Shown here: positions 53,194-62,269 of the stretch, piece by piece
How positions within the stretch are numbered: position 1 is the stretch's first letter
How the letters are laid out: every line of letters begins with the position of its first letter
Assembly: GCA_017463255.1 (NCBI GenBank)
Contig: JAFTPP010000032.1
Coordinates: forward strand, 310,001-374,000
Length of the DNA stretch: 64,000 nt
Direction: 5' to 3'
Source: Lachnospiraceae bacterium
GTDB taxonomy: Bacteria; Bacillota; Clostridia; Lachnospirales; Lachnospiraceae
Translations under genes and position numbers: made by a program
Notes under the pieces: model-generated
What the model saw: the letters and a program-made list of their open reading frames with translations, nothing else
Databases searched by the model: none
Told to the model about the DNA's origin: nothing

Positions 53194-54349
53194 ATTTTTC
53201 CCTCCTTAATACCATAATCGACACAGTTGCAAGTAATACTGTCCAAATTCCCATTGAAATGATACATCTTACATACATGGATAAATCATCATAGGCACAG
53301 ATGGAATAAAAACAATCCGAAATAATTGCCGCAGGATTGATTCTGTTAAATACAGGACATGCTTTTTCAATAATGAATTTCATGTTACCAACCATTAACC
53401 CTGCAAGGAAATTCAAGAACAATATAACAGCCATTTGAATACCCTCTTTTGCACTCTGTTTTCCTTTGATAACCACACCAAAGAAATATCCTAATGCAAC
53501 ACCCAAAAGAGATGCCACAAAGCTTGCCAATGCAATTAAACCATATCTGTTTCCAAGGTCTACTCCCAGCACCAGCACCAAATATGCTGCTAATATTACA
53601 AATAAAAGCTCCATAATGGTTACAGCTGCCAGATATTCTGACAATACCATTGCCATTTTTTTCGTAGGCGATGCCGCTCTTCTGACCGCAACTGTAGACT
53701 GGTCTGCCTGACAATGCTCTGTGTTCAATAAACCTATACTTGCACCAAACATACATGTCATTGCAAAAAGAGCAAAATAATACTGGTTATAGATATCCAT
53801 ATTCTTAGCATTTAAGGATATTTCTTTATTCACGCTTACTTCGCTATAAAGTTCATCTATTACACTTTCAAGCGCAGCAGGATTTGTCATTGCTGCTTCT
53901 GTAATCACTTTTTCTCCATACTTATATGTATTAATCATATTCTTCAGTATGGTTTCATTCATTCCACTTCCTGCAAATACAAGGGACATATCAATGCCAT
54001 TTTCCGTCTTTGTAAGTACAAGCGCACCATCAGCCTCATCTTCACTTACCACGTTCATAGCATCTTCATAAGACGCATAGGATACTTCAAAATATCCCTG
54101 TTCTTCCATCGTAGAAATGAATGAATAAAATCCTTCATACTCTTTTGTCAGTTTTTCTGCATCAGTATTGTTTTCTTCTGTTGTTACTACCACACCAATG
54201 GTTTCTAATGACTCTGATTTTTCTGTAATTTCAGAAAAAGCCATATGGAAAAATGTTCCTAACAAAATAGGAAACACTCCTATCCAGAATAAAAGATACT
54301 TGTTATGCAAAAGTATTTTTACTCTACATTTATATAAATGCCAAAACAT
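53180..54349 (-). CDS. ABC-2 type permease (first subunit)
   Basis: 389 residues, same architecture as its downstream partner: one N-terminal helix, an extracellular domain (about 35-185) and five C-terminal helices, with KKMAMVLSEYLAAVTIMELLF and FLNFLAGLMVGNMKFIIEKACPVFNRINPAAIISDC. Encoded 11 bases after the ATPase gene. Two different ABC-2 permeases with one ATPase is the LnrLMN-type arrangement (linearmycin resistance) known in Bacillus. Confidence 0.88.
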   Translation of the reverse strand: MFWHLYKCRVKILLHNKYLLFWIGVFPILLGTFFHMAFSEITEKSESLETIGVVVTTEENNTDAEKLTKEYEGFYSFISTMEEQGYFEVSYASYEDAMNVVSEDEADGALVLTKTENGIDMSLVFAGSGMNETILKNMINTYKYGEKVITEAAMTNPAALESVIDELYSEVSVNKEISLNAKNMDIYNQYYFALFAMTCMFGASIGLLNTEHCQADQSTVAVRRAASPTKKMAMVLSEYLAAVTIMELLFVILAAYLVLVLGVDLGNRYGLIALASFVASLLGVALGYFFGVVIKGKQSAKEGIQMAVILFLNFLAGLMVGNMKFIIEKACPVFNRINPAAIISDCFYSICAYDDLSMYVRCIISMGIWTVLLATVSIMVLRREKYANL

Positions 54350-54360
54350 ATTGGTTCCCC

Positions 54361-55299
54361 CTAATCTCTAAGTTCTTTTCCGGTAATTTCTAAGAATACA
54401 TCATTTAAAGTAGGTAACTCTGAATATACCCTTCCAAAAGAAACATCATTGTTCTTAAAGAAGTCTATCAGTCGCACCAAATTTCTCTGTCCTTTGGTAT
54501 AATGAACTTTAAGATGATTATCAACATATTCCGCTTTATATACATGGGGTAATTCTTTAACTTTATCAATCAAATCATCCGCTGCATCCAATATTTCAGC
54601 CTGAATCATTTCCCCTGTTTTAATCATGTCTTTTAACTGTTCTTTTGTACCGATTGCTAAATTCTTTCCCTGATCCATAATTGCAATTCTTGTACAAATC
54701 TGCTCTACTTCTTCCATATAGTGGGAAGTATATATGATTGTTGCACCGTTTTTATTCAGCTCCTGAATACCTTCCAAAATCTTATTTCTACTCTGTGGGT
54801 CTACTGCAACTGTTGGTTCATCCATAAAAATCAGTTTCGGTTTATGTGCAATACCGCATGCAATATTAAGTCTTCTAAGCAAACCTCCGGAAAGCTTCTT
54901 TGGTTGGAATTTTCTAAACTCCTCAAGACCTGTAAACGCAATTGCTTCCTCAACATACTGTTTTCTAAGAGCCTTATCGTTAATATATAGACCGCAGAAG
55001 TAATCAATATTTTCCTGTACGGTAAGCTCATCAAAAACCGCTACGTTCTGAAGCACTACACCAATATCCTTCTTAATATCATAGCTGCTTGCATCCATGG
55101 TTTTCCCAAACACTTTGATGCTTCCCTTATCATATTTTAACAGTCCTAAAATACAGCTTATGGTTGTTGATTTACCGCTGCCGTTAGGTCCTAAAAGACC
55201 GAATATTTCCCCTTCTTCAATTTCAAGATTGAAATGATCTAAGGCAACCAATTCCTTATATCTTTTTACCAGATTCTCCACTTCTACTACTTTACTCAT
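54361..55299 (-). CDS. ABC transporter ATPase of the ABC-2 exporter
   Basis: 312 residues. Walker A GPNGSGKST (37-45), signature LSGGLLRRLNIA (136-147), Walker B with catalytic Glu LIFMDEPTVAVDP (157-169), and a C-terminal regulatory domain typical of DrrA/CcmA-like exporters. First gene of the unit. The ATG at 55299 was chosen because AAAGG lies eight bases upstream; earlier in-frame codons encode no conserved sequence. A palindrome lies about 100 bases upstream. Confidence 0.93.
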   Translation of the reverse strand: MSKVVEVENLVKRYKELVALDHFNLEIEEGEIFGLLGPNGSGKSTTISCILGLLKYDKGSIKVFGKTMDASSYDIKKDIGVVLQNVAVFDELTVQENIDYFCGLYINDKALRKQYVEEAIAFTGLEEFRKFQPKKLSGGLLRRLNIACGIAHKPKLIFMDEPTVAVDPQSRNKILEGIQELNKNGATIIYTSHYMEEVEQICTRIAIMDQGKNLAIGTKEQLKDMIKTGEMIQAEILDAADDLIDKVKELPHVYKAEYVDNHLKVHYTKGQRNLVRLIDFFKNNDVSFGRVYSELPTLNDVFLEITGKELRD

Positions 55300-55379
55300 A
55301 TTGATTTCCTTTCTATCAAGTAAACGCTTTTTATTACAGTGATATATTAACAATGTTTTAAAATAAACAGAAGTGAAAA

Positions 55380-55410
55380 ATGTCATTATTTTTTTACATG
55401 ACATATGTCA
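55380..55410 (-). promoter_or_regulatory. Palindrome plus half-site upstream of the exporter operon
   Basis: Perfect 12-base palindrome TGACATATGTCA at 55399-55410 and another TGACAT (minus strand) at 55380-55385. Repeated half-sites of this kind suit a dimeric NarL-type regulator encoded in the same operon (inference). Confidence 0.4.
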
Positions 55411-55418
55411 CAAAAAAA

Positions 55419-55459
55419 TGCACCTTCAAATGCTAATTCTATCTGGCATTTGAGGTGCA
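55419..55459 (-). terminator. Terminator after the CbiT/CobL-like gene
   Basis: Minus strand TGCACCTCAAATGC pairs with GCATTTGAAGGTGCA (one bulge), 12-base loop, then TTTTTTTG. Confidence 0.8.
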
Positions 55460-55476
55460 TTTCTAACTCTATTTAC

Positions 55477-56388
55477 TTATCCGTTTGTACGTGTTTTTGC
55501 TACGATAATCCATGGTGCAGGTTCCTGTTTGAAAGTATTATTACTTCCAAGCTTAGAAATTGCAACCTGAATGGTATAGGTATCAGTTAATCCGTAATTC
55601 TGTAAAGTTGTGGTAATATTAGCTGCCACTTTAAAGTCTAATGTATATATCACAACATTGATATCAGGATTTAATCCAATCAGGTACTCAAGTTCCTGTT
55701 CTGTACTTGCAGAAGCTACCATGAACACAAGATTCGGAACCGGACAATCTTTCATATTCTCTGCATCAATATGGTCAATAATCTTAATATTATGTAAGTC
55801 AAAGCGAGCCACATTGTCAGCAAGCGTTGCTCTATCCTGCTTATTATATTCAACAGCAATAACATTACCTTCCGGTGCTAAAAGAGCAGCTTCTATGGCA
55901 ATGCTGGCACCACCGACAACGCATATATCATCTTGAGAATCAATTCTCATTTTATTAAGAATTATAGTTCTGATTTCACTGCCGACATATTTAATAGAAC
56001 CACGTTCAAACATCTCATTACTGAGACCAATCTTAGCAGTATTTCTGGCATTTGGATTAATAATCAACATACCGGCCGAAGCATTAATACCTCTGTCAAT
56101 CATATCCTTCACTTGTTGATGAAGAATTTCACCGGATGGATCTGAACCTTCGTTATACCAAACATCACATTCTCCCAGTCCTGCATTCCACAAACGGTAA
56201 AAAATATCTTCAATTCCTGCATTTGTGAATACCAGGGTTGTCTTATGCGCTTCTACTGTCGGAATAAGATTCTTGTTCTTTTTTGTAATGTCAATCATCT
56301 TAACATGTTCTAAATCCAAAGTAGTGTTTTTTGCATAATACTGAAGCCAGGATAAAATCACTTCATTTGTAAAGATCTGTTGTTCCAT
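55477..56388 (-). CDS. CbiET/CobL-like protein with a shortened SAM-binding loop
   Basis: 303 residues. The N-terminal half resembles the tail of CbiE (TNAGIEDIFYRLWNAGLGECDVW), and 135-290 resembles CbiT precorrin decarboxylating methylase (SEIRTIILNKMRID...AIEAALLAPEGNVIAVEYN). In active methylases the SAM loop reads about IGAGSGSIGIE; here it is VGGASIAIE (158-166), two residues short and lacking the GxGxG pattern. No cobalamin gene is near. Either a diverged enzyme or a protein repurposed for another ligand. Follows the EAL gene by about 65 bases. Confidence 0.6.
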   Translation of the reverse strand: MEQQIFTNEVILSWLQYYAKNTTLDLEHVKMIDITKKNKNLIPTVEAHKTTLVFTNAGIEDIFYRLWNAGLGECDVWYNEGSDPSGEILHQQVKDMIDRGINASAGMLIINPNARNTAKIGLSNEMFERGSIKYVGSEIRTIILNKMRIDSQDDICVVGGASIAIEAALLAPEGNVIAVEYNKQDRATLADNVARFDLHNIKIIDHIDAENMKDCPVPNLVFMVASASTEQELEYLIGLNPDINVVIYTLDFKVAANITTTLQNYGLTDTYTIQVAISKLGSNNTFKQEPAPWIIVAKTRTNG

Positions 56389-56452
56389 AAAATACCCCCT
56401 TGTATGTATATTCCGTCAAAGCATTTATGCTCCTTTATTATACCACTTTCAC

Positions 56453-58453
56453 TTAGTACTTTTCAACAAATTCATGAATCGGCATGGGCTTTGCAAAGAA
56501 GTATCCTTGAATCAAATCACATTCCTGTTCTGCTAAAAAGTCAACCTGCTCTCTCGTTTCAATTCCTTCTGCAACAATCTTCATATTTAATTTTTTAGCA
56601 AGACCAATTACTTCTGAAACAATGAGCATACCTCTTTCCTCACTGCCTGAGCCACGGAAGAAATCTGCATCAATCTTAAGTACATCAAGCTGCAACTCTT
56701 TTAGTGAATTAAGAGAAGAATATCCTGCACCGAAGTCATCCATTGATACGATAAATCCGGCGTTTCTTAATTTGCTAACCGTATCAAGCAATGCCTTCTT
56801 ATCATCAAAGAATGCGCTTTCCGTCAGTTCCAACTCGATTACATTATGAGGCACATTATATCTGTCAACGATACTGCAAATGTGTTCCGCTAAATCTTCC
56901 CTTGTAAAATGAGCTCTTGAAAGGTTTACTGAAATCGGAACAATGTTACGTCCATTCGCTATCCATTCTGCCTGTTGCCTTGCTATTTCTTCTAGCATAT
57001 AATCATCCAGTTTTAAGATAAATCCGTTTCTTTCAAAAATTGGGATAAACTTATTCGGCGGAATAAATCCTTCCGTAGGATGAATCCATCTTACTAACGC
57101 TTCCGCACCGGCTAGTCTTTCTTCTCCGGTACTGATTTTAGGCTGCAAATAAACCATAAATTCGTGGTTTATAAGTGCGCGGTCCATATCGTCTTCTACC
57201 TTACGCTCCCACAGCTTCTGTTTATTCATTTCAACATTAAAGAATGCAATTCTGCTTTCATTTTCTTCACCGGACATTTCACATGCCAAAAGTGCATTGT
57301 TATATAATAAATCAATGTCTTTTTCACCTTGGGCAATCAGATACACACCAATACCAAAATGCATTTTCATACTCGGTAAAATAGCATTTAATCCTTGCTG
57401 AATTGATTCTAGACGGGCAACTAATTCCTGTTCATCGGTATAGGTAAGTAACAACCCAAACTCAGCATTCTCATGATGGGAAATAGCTTCTTTTTTACTT
57501 AGTTTTTCTTTCAAATTAAGGTAAAACTGTTCAATTAATCCTTCCCCTTCACGCACACCGAAGCAGGTACAGAAGCTTCTGTATTTATATATTCTCAAAT
57601 GAACCATTGCATAATTATTTTTATGTCTGCGCCTACGGTTCCACTTTAATTTTGATGTAGCTTTTTTAACAAACTGTAACCAGTTATCGCCACCCGTAAC
57701 CATATCTGTATAAAGAATCTTGGAAGTTCTTCGCATACTAATAAGGAAACTGATGAATGAAACAATATAGTAAAGTACAAAGAATGCAAGTATCACAGCA
57801 AAGACTATCAGACTTATAATCATCATAAATAAGTCAGTAGCATAAATCTGAATATGATTCAAAGCAAGCACCTGAATATCATTCACCGGAATAACATACC
57901 AAATCTTAAATCCTACAATAACGTTATCATCTAATACCGCAAAAAAATCATCATCAATCAAAAGCGGCATAATATTAACGCTATCCAAAATATTTGTAGT
58001 AAGTGTTACCTCGCCGTCCTCAAACTCTAACATATCATTTGAATCTTCTTCAACCACTATCCTGATATCGGAAAATTCCTCATACTTTTGAAAATCAAAT
58101 CTATACGAAAAGTCCAAATTTGGATATTCATTACCTGAAGCCCACAACTGCTCTCCATCTTTTGTTATCAAGCTAACCTGTTCAATATCTGTATTAATAT
58201 CAAGGTACGTTTTTACCAATTCCTGTCGGCTCGCTGCATTTTCTTCTGAATAATCTTTAAACAATTCTGCAATTTTTACAGAATCATTGGCAGCATAGCC
58301 TAATTTTCTTTGCGTAACATCAAAAATGGAGGCAGCTAATAATAAAGCTACAATCACTCCAAAAATCAAAACAATAAAAAGCAAGCCTATGACTGACGGC
58401 CATATTCTTTTTTTCTTAAGTTTATTAATTCTTTTATCCTTTGAACTTACCAT
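56453..58453 (-). CDS. Membrane c-di-GMP phosphodiesterase, degenerate GGDEF plus EAL
   Basis: 666 residues: helix (about 20-42), extracellular sensor of roughly 150 residues, second helix (about 205-230), a GGDEF-fold domain whose signature is HENAEF (near 328) and an EAL domain with GAEALVRW (near 448), LELTES, DDFGAGYSS (near 573) and VAEGIET. The EAL catalytic set looks intact while the GGDEF site is lost, so it should degrade c-di-GMP, perhaps with regulation by the dead cyclase domain. Start at 58453 (GGGAG six bases upstream). Third in the unit after the GH5 and EFR1 genes. Confidence 0.9.
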   Translation of the reverse strand: MVSSKDKRINKLKKKRIWPSVIGLLFIVLIFGVIVALLLAASIFDVTQRKLGYAANDSVKIAELFKDYSEENAASRQELVKTYLDINTDIEQVSLITKDGEQLWASGNEYPNLDFSYRFDFQKYEEFSDIRIVVEEDSNDMLEFEDGEVTLTTNILDSVNIMPLLIDDDFFAVLDDNVIVGFKIWYVIPVNDIQVLALNHIQIYATDLFMMIISLIVFAVILAFFVLYYIVSFISFLISMRRTSKILYTDMVTGGDNWLQFVKKATSKLKWNRRRRHKNNYAMVHLRIYKYRSFCTCFGVREGEGLIEQFYLNLKEKLSKKEAISHHENAEFGLLLTYTDEQELVARLESIQQGLNAILPSMKMHFGIGVYLIAQGEKDIDLLYNNALLACEMSGEENESRIAFFNVEMNKQKLWERKVEDDMDRALINHEFMVYLQPKISTGEERLAGAEALVRWIHPTEGFIPPNKFIPIFERNGFILKLDDYMLEEIARQQAEWIANGRNIVPISVNLSRAHFTREDLAEHICSIVDRYNVPHNVIELELTESAFFDDKKALLDTVSKLRNAGFIVSMDDFGAGYSSLNSLKELQLDVLKIDADFFRGSGSEERGMLIVSEVIGLAKKLNMKIVAEGIETREQVDFLAEQECDLIQGYFFAKPMPIHEFVEKY

Positions 58454-58483
58454 GACTAACTCCCTCATATAATCATATAAATC

Positions 58484-59227
58484 TTATTCCATTCGGTATC
58501 TGCGCTTTCCTGCTGTCTTTTTACCATAATCAATAGCTTCTACAGGACAATAGCTGATGCATGCCATACATTGAGTGCACTCTTTTCCCCAAGTGGGTTT
58601 TCCATCCTGCATACAGATATTGTTAAGGGGACACATCTTAGCACATTTACCGCAACCAATGCATTTGTCACTTACTTTAAACTTATCCGACTTAACATAC
58701 ATAGAATAAAACATGGAATTCACCGGACCACTCATAAATCGGTCATACAGATTATTTCGCGGTTTTGAAAATTCCCTATTATCAACGATTTGTTTTGCAA
58801 TGTCATCAATAACCGGATTTGCTTTTTCTACTATCTCCTGTAACTTTTTCTCCTCCGGAAGCTTAAACATAAGAATATAATTATCAGGCATTACAATTTG
58901 AGCCGTTCCTTTATACACAAAATTCTTCTGCTCACATAGCTCCTTATTATACTTTGCAGCATTTCCAATCTCACCGCCGCAGCTCATTACAAACCATACA
59001 TTTTCTGCAGATTTAAATGTTGTATTCAATATCCATTTTCTTACTACACGGGGTATTCTCCAGGCATAGGTAGGTAGCACAAACACTAAATTACCATTTA
59101 CTTCAATCTCTTGAGTATCCTTATTTTTCATTTTATCATTAATACTTACTACTTCATCTGAAGTAACTGCAGCAATTCTGTTTGCAATATACTTACCGTT
59201 TCCGGTTCCTGAAAAATAGAGAATCAT
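58484..59227 (-). CDS. EFR1-family flavodoxin-ferredoxin fusion
   Basis: 247 residues: N-terminal flavodoxin-like domain (ILYFSGTGNGKYIANRI, 2-18; LPTYAWRIP) and a C-terminal two-cluster ferredoxin with CIGCGKCAKMCP and CTQCMACISYCP. Widespread in Clostridia, predicted to move electrons; no defined partner. ATG shares one base with the end of the GH5 gene (TAATG), tightly coupling two unrelated functions. Ends about 30 bases before the EAL gene start. Confidence 0.9.
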   Translation of the reverse strand: MILYFSGTGNGKYIANRIAAVTSDEVVSINDKMKNKDTQEIEVNGNLVFVLPTYAWRIPRVVRKWILNTTFKSAENVWFVMSCGGEIGNAAKYNKELCEQKNFVYKGTAQIVMPDNYILMFKLPEEKKLQEIVEKANPVIDDIAKQIVDNREFSKPRNNLYDRFMSGPVNSMFYSMYVKSDKFKVSDKCIGCGKCAKMCPLNNICMQDGKPTWGKECTQCMACISYCPVEAIDYGKKTAGKRRYRME

Positions 59228-60504
59228 TATTTCACCTCATATATCATATTATAAACTTCCATAGCTCCCGTCTTGAAATCTTCAAGACTTCCGCAATCAT
59301 CCACTCCATTAGAAGTCCATGCAAAAGCACCGTTCCACCAGTTATTGTATAAATTAATATAGCAATCATCCGCTGACATTTCCTTTGAGCCATTTACATT
59401 TCCCAACATACCGACTGCCGGAAATTCTCCCAGCACACAGGGCTTAGTTCCATCAAGACCAAATTCCGTAGGAGTTACATCAAAAGGAAAGCCGTACCAT
59501 GTTGCCTCCCACTCATAATAATGTGTGGAATAAAAATCCAAATAAGCGGCTTCATCGGCATATAACGACTGCAAATACTCATCCGAGCCCATATTTCCCG
59601 AATAAATTTCACTATTATACTTAATCATGCCAAAACCGATTGTTACAAGAATATCACTGTTATCATGAATTGCTGAGGCTTCCTTTGCAAAAAACTTACA
59701 GATATTTTCCCATGAAATCTTGCCACATTCAGAATTTTCATAAATCCAGTCCGGTTCATTACAAAGGTCGATACTCCAAAGAGAATTAAAATCATCATAT
59801 CTTTCACAGAAAGGAATTAAGTAATTCTCCACATAGGAATCCATCAATGTTTCATCCTGAATCATGGTACGCCAACTGTTATATGTATTATTTGAATCCT
59901 TAAAATGGTCAAAAGACATTAACGTAGCCATAACATAAATTCCGTTTTCTTCTGCAAGGGTAAAAAGAGTATCTAAATGCTCCCAATGTTTGGTTGAAGC
60001 ACCGTTCACATATCCCTCTTTGGTAATGGACATACCGGCATCACCATTGCATGAAATCCACACACGAACAGAATTGATACCGCTCTCATGTAACGTTGCA
60101 AAATGCTCATTCCAGAATTTCTTATTAAAAGAGCCCCCAAAATCATTCCAATTGTTCCACGGAACATTGCTTCCGTTCATGTATATATTTTCACCATCTA
60201 CCACAAATTCCGTACCTTCTACCGTAACCCTTCCCGGAAGTATAGAATTGATGGCACTAAAATCAATAGACTCCGGCATTTTCAGCAATGGATTCTGAGG
60301 CTTCGTTTCCTCTGTGTCTTCTGAATTATTGCCTTTCGAACCTAAATCTTCCGATGTACTATCATCCTGTATTGTATCGGATTCTTGAGAAGAATCAGCC
60401 GATGCAGCATCATTCGTTTTGGTGTCATTGTTATTTCCACAGGCGCACATACTGATCGACAGCATAACTATAAGTATAGCTGCGTATATTCTTCTGAAAT
60501 TCAT
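59227..60504 (-). CDS. Surface GH5-type glycoside hydrolase lipoprotein
   Basis: 425 residues. Lipoprotein signal with Cys22 as probable lipid site, a Ser/Asp/Glu/Thr-rich linker (about 25-75) and a TIM-barrel clan-A domain: acid/base Glu250 in DLCNEPDW and nucleophile Glu360 in CVLGEFPAVG. Closest to beta-mannanase or cellulase-like GH5. It would act on plant polysaccharide or a host or yeast glycan at the cell surface. Has a strong promoter and AAGGAGAT before the ATG; leads the unit with EFR1 and EAL genes. Confidence 0.82.
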   Translation of the reverse strand: MNFRRIYAAILIVMLSISMCACGNNNDTKTNDAASADSSQESDTIQDDSTSEDLGSKGNNSEDTEETKPQNPLLKMPESIDFSAINSILPGRVTVEGTEFVVDGENIYMNGSNVPWNNWNDFGGSFNKKFWNEHFATLHESGINSVRVWISCNGDAGMSITKEGYVNGASTKHWEHLDTLFTLAEENGIYVMATLMSFDHFKDSNNTYNSWRTMIQDETLMDSYVENYLIPFCERYDDFNSLWSIDLCNEPDWIYENSECGKISWENICKFFAKEASAIHDNSDILVTIGFGMIKYNSEIYSGNMGSDEYLQSLYADEAAYLDFYSTHYYEWEATWYGFPFDVTPTEFGLDGTKPCVLGEFPAVGMLGNVNGSKEMSADDCYINLYNNWWNGAFAWTSNGVDDCGSLEDFKTGAMEVYNMIYEVK

Positions 60505-60546
60505 TAAGTTATCTCCTTCTCACTAAGACATAAAATGATTTCTTAA

Positions 60547-60575
60547 ATTATACCATCATTATTAATTGTAAACAA
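60547..60575 (-). promoter_or_regulatory. Promoter of the GH5 unit
   Basis: Minus strand TTGTTT (60570-60575), 17 bases, TATAAT (60547-60552) preceded by TGG. Confidence 0.78.
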
Positions 60576-60586
60576 TGCAAATCAAA

Positions 60587-60617
60587 AGAACTCAGTCCAA
60601 TCAATGAACTGAGTTCT
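60587..60617. terminator. Hairpin just upstream of the GH5 promoter
   Basis: Ten-base-pair perfect stem AGAACTCAGT / ACTGAGTTCT, 11-base loop, T-rich on the minus side (TTTTGATTTG). It lies in a divergent gap, so it would stop transcription entering from the right rather than end a known gene. Confidence 0.45.
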
Positions 60618-60658
60618 ACTTCTTTTCACTTAATCAATACTCATTTTACCGATTTTTC

Positions 60659-60711
60659 TTGTAAAATAACCGTTTAAATGGTATTGTTTATCTGTTGCGG
60701 TTATTTTACAA
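60659..60711 (+). promoter_or_regulatory. Promoter of the CoA-transferase gene within a 14-base inverted repeat
   Basis: TTGTAAAATAACCG (60659-60672) and its perfect complement CGGTTATTTTACAA (60698-60711), 25 bases apart. The left arm contains a possible -35 (TTGTAA); TATTGT at 60682-60687 is a weak -10 after 17 bases. Arms at the -35 and at the start of transcription suggest a two-site operator. Confidence 0.45.
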
Positions 60712-60732
60712 ATAAGAAAAGAGACTAAGATA

Positions 60733-62262
60733 ATGTACAAAATAATGACTTCTGATGAAGCTATGAATTTAATTGAAAACGGTGATGTTATTTGTGTTAA
60801 TTCATTTCTGGGAATTGAAAACCCTGTTGAATTGCACGAAGCGCTTTACCGTAAATATAAAGCGACAGGTTCTCCAAAGCACTTAACCATGATTTCAAGT
60901 GCGGGATTTGGTATTTGGGATGAAACAAGGAATGCTGAATTATACATCAAAGAAGGTGCTGTAGATAAAATCATCTGCGGACATTTCGGTGCTATGTTCA
61001 GCACCAAAAAACTTGTATTAGAGAATAAATTTGAAGCATATAATCTTCCGCTAGGTTGTATTTCCCATGCAATCAGAGCCCAGGCAGGCGGTATACCGGG
61101 TGCTCTTTCCAAAGTTGGTCTTGATATTTTTGTAGACCCTATGATAGACGGTCCTGCCATCAATGATATCTCCCATGATGATTCATTAGTAAAACATGTA
61201 GAAGTTGATGGTGAAGAATTCTTATATTATAAGCTCCCAAAAATAAATGTGGCGCTCATTAAAGGAACGGCCGCTGATTATAAAGGAAATATCTCTTTTG
61301 ACGATATGTATATGTCAGGTGATGCCCTCTCCATTTGTCAGGCTACCAAAGCAAACGGCGGTAAGGTCATCGTGCAGGTTGACAGAATTGTAAGCACTCC
61401 TTCAAGACCACGTAACACTATTATTCCCGGTTGTCTTGTTGATGCCATCGTAAAAGTAAAACCCGAACCGCGCCATGCTGCTTATGAATCTCTTACAGGT
61501 AGCTTTGAAATTCCATATACCCAGTGGCAGGACTGGAGCGACATGTTAGAAGCCAGAACCTCTACCAAAAATATTGTCAATATACCGGGCAATATTATCG
61601 GTAAACGTGCTGCTATGGAGCTTAAGGAAGATGATATCGTTAATATCGGTGTCGGTATTCCTGAGACAGTGACAAAATATGCAAGAGAAAGCGGAATTCT
61701 TGATAAAGTAACTCTTACTGTAGAGTCAGGCGGTGTCGGTGGTTTCCCTGCATCCGGTAAAGTATTTGGTGCAGTCATCGGTGCCAATTCCATGAATGAT
61801 ATGGCCAATCAGTTTGACTTATATAACAACGGTGGTCTTGATATCTGTTTCATGGGCGGTATCGAAGTTGATAAACACGGTAATGTAAACGCCCACCGCG
61901 GTCCCGGTGCTTTTGCAGGCATTGGCGGTTTTGCCAATATTACAGCAAAGACAAAAACGGTTGTATTTTGCGTGACCTTTAATACAAAAGGTCTGAGTGT
62001 TGATGAAAATGACGGTATGATTACCATTAAAAATAACGGTTCCGTTCCAAAGTTTATTGATAAAGTCACAAGCATCAGTTTCTCTGCCAAACGTGCCCGC
62101 GCTAACAAGCAGAAAATTCTGTATGTAACGGAACGTTGCGTATTTGAACTGGGTGAAAACGGACTTCGTCTGATTGAAGTATATCCCGGTGTTGATATGG
62201 AAAATGATGTGTTAAGTCTTTTACCTTTTGAAGTAGAGATAGACCCAATCTTAAGATATTAA
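60733..62262 (+). CDS. Family I CoA transferase (acyl-CoA:acetate/propionate type)
   Basis: 509 residues, alpha and beta halves fused as in propionate CoA-transferase and 3-oxoacid CoA-transferase. Alpha half GCISHAIRAQAGGIPG; beta half NIGVGIPETVTKYARE and the catalytic Glu331 in LTVESGGVGGFPA. It moves CoA between short-chain acyl groups, for instance to release propionate, butyrate or acetate in fermentation; the exact pair cannot be read. The ribosome site is weak (AAAGAGA). Single gene with its own regulated-looking promoter. Confidence 0.9.
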   Translation: MYKIMTSDEAMNLIENGDVICVNSFLGIENPVELHEALYRKYKATGSPKHLTMISSAGFGIWDETRNAELYIKEGAVDKIICGHFGAMFSTKKLVLENKFEAYNLPLGCISHAIRAQAGGIPGALSKVGLDIFVDPMIDGPAINDISHDDSLVKHVEVDGEEFLYYKLPKINVALIKGTAADYKGNISFDDMYMSGDALSICQATKANGGKVIVQVDRIVSTPSRPRNTIIPGCLVDAIVKVKPEPRHAAYESLTGSFEIPYTQWQDWSDMLEARTSTKNIVNIPGNIIGKRAAMELKEDDIVNIGVGIPETVTKYARESGILDKVTLTVESGGVGGFPASGKVFGAVIGANSMNDMANQFDLYNNGGLDICFMGGIEVDKHGNVNAHRGPGAFAGIGGFANITAKTKTVVFCVTFNTKGLSVDENDGMITIKNNGSVPKFIDKVTSISFSAKRARANKQKILYVTERCVFELGENGLRLIEVYPGVDMENDVLSLLPFEVEIDPILRY

Positions 62263-62269
62263 AAAATTG

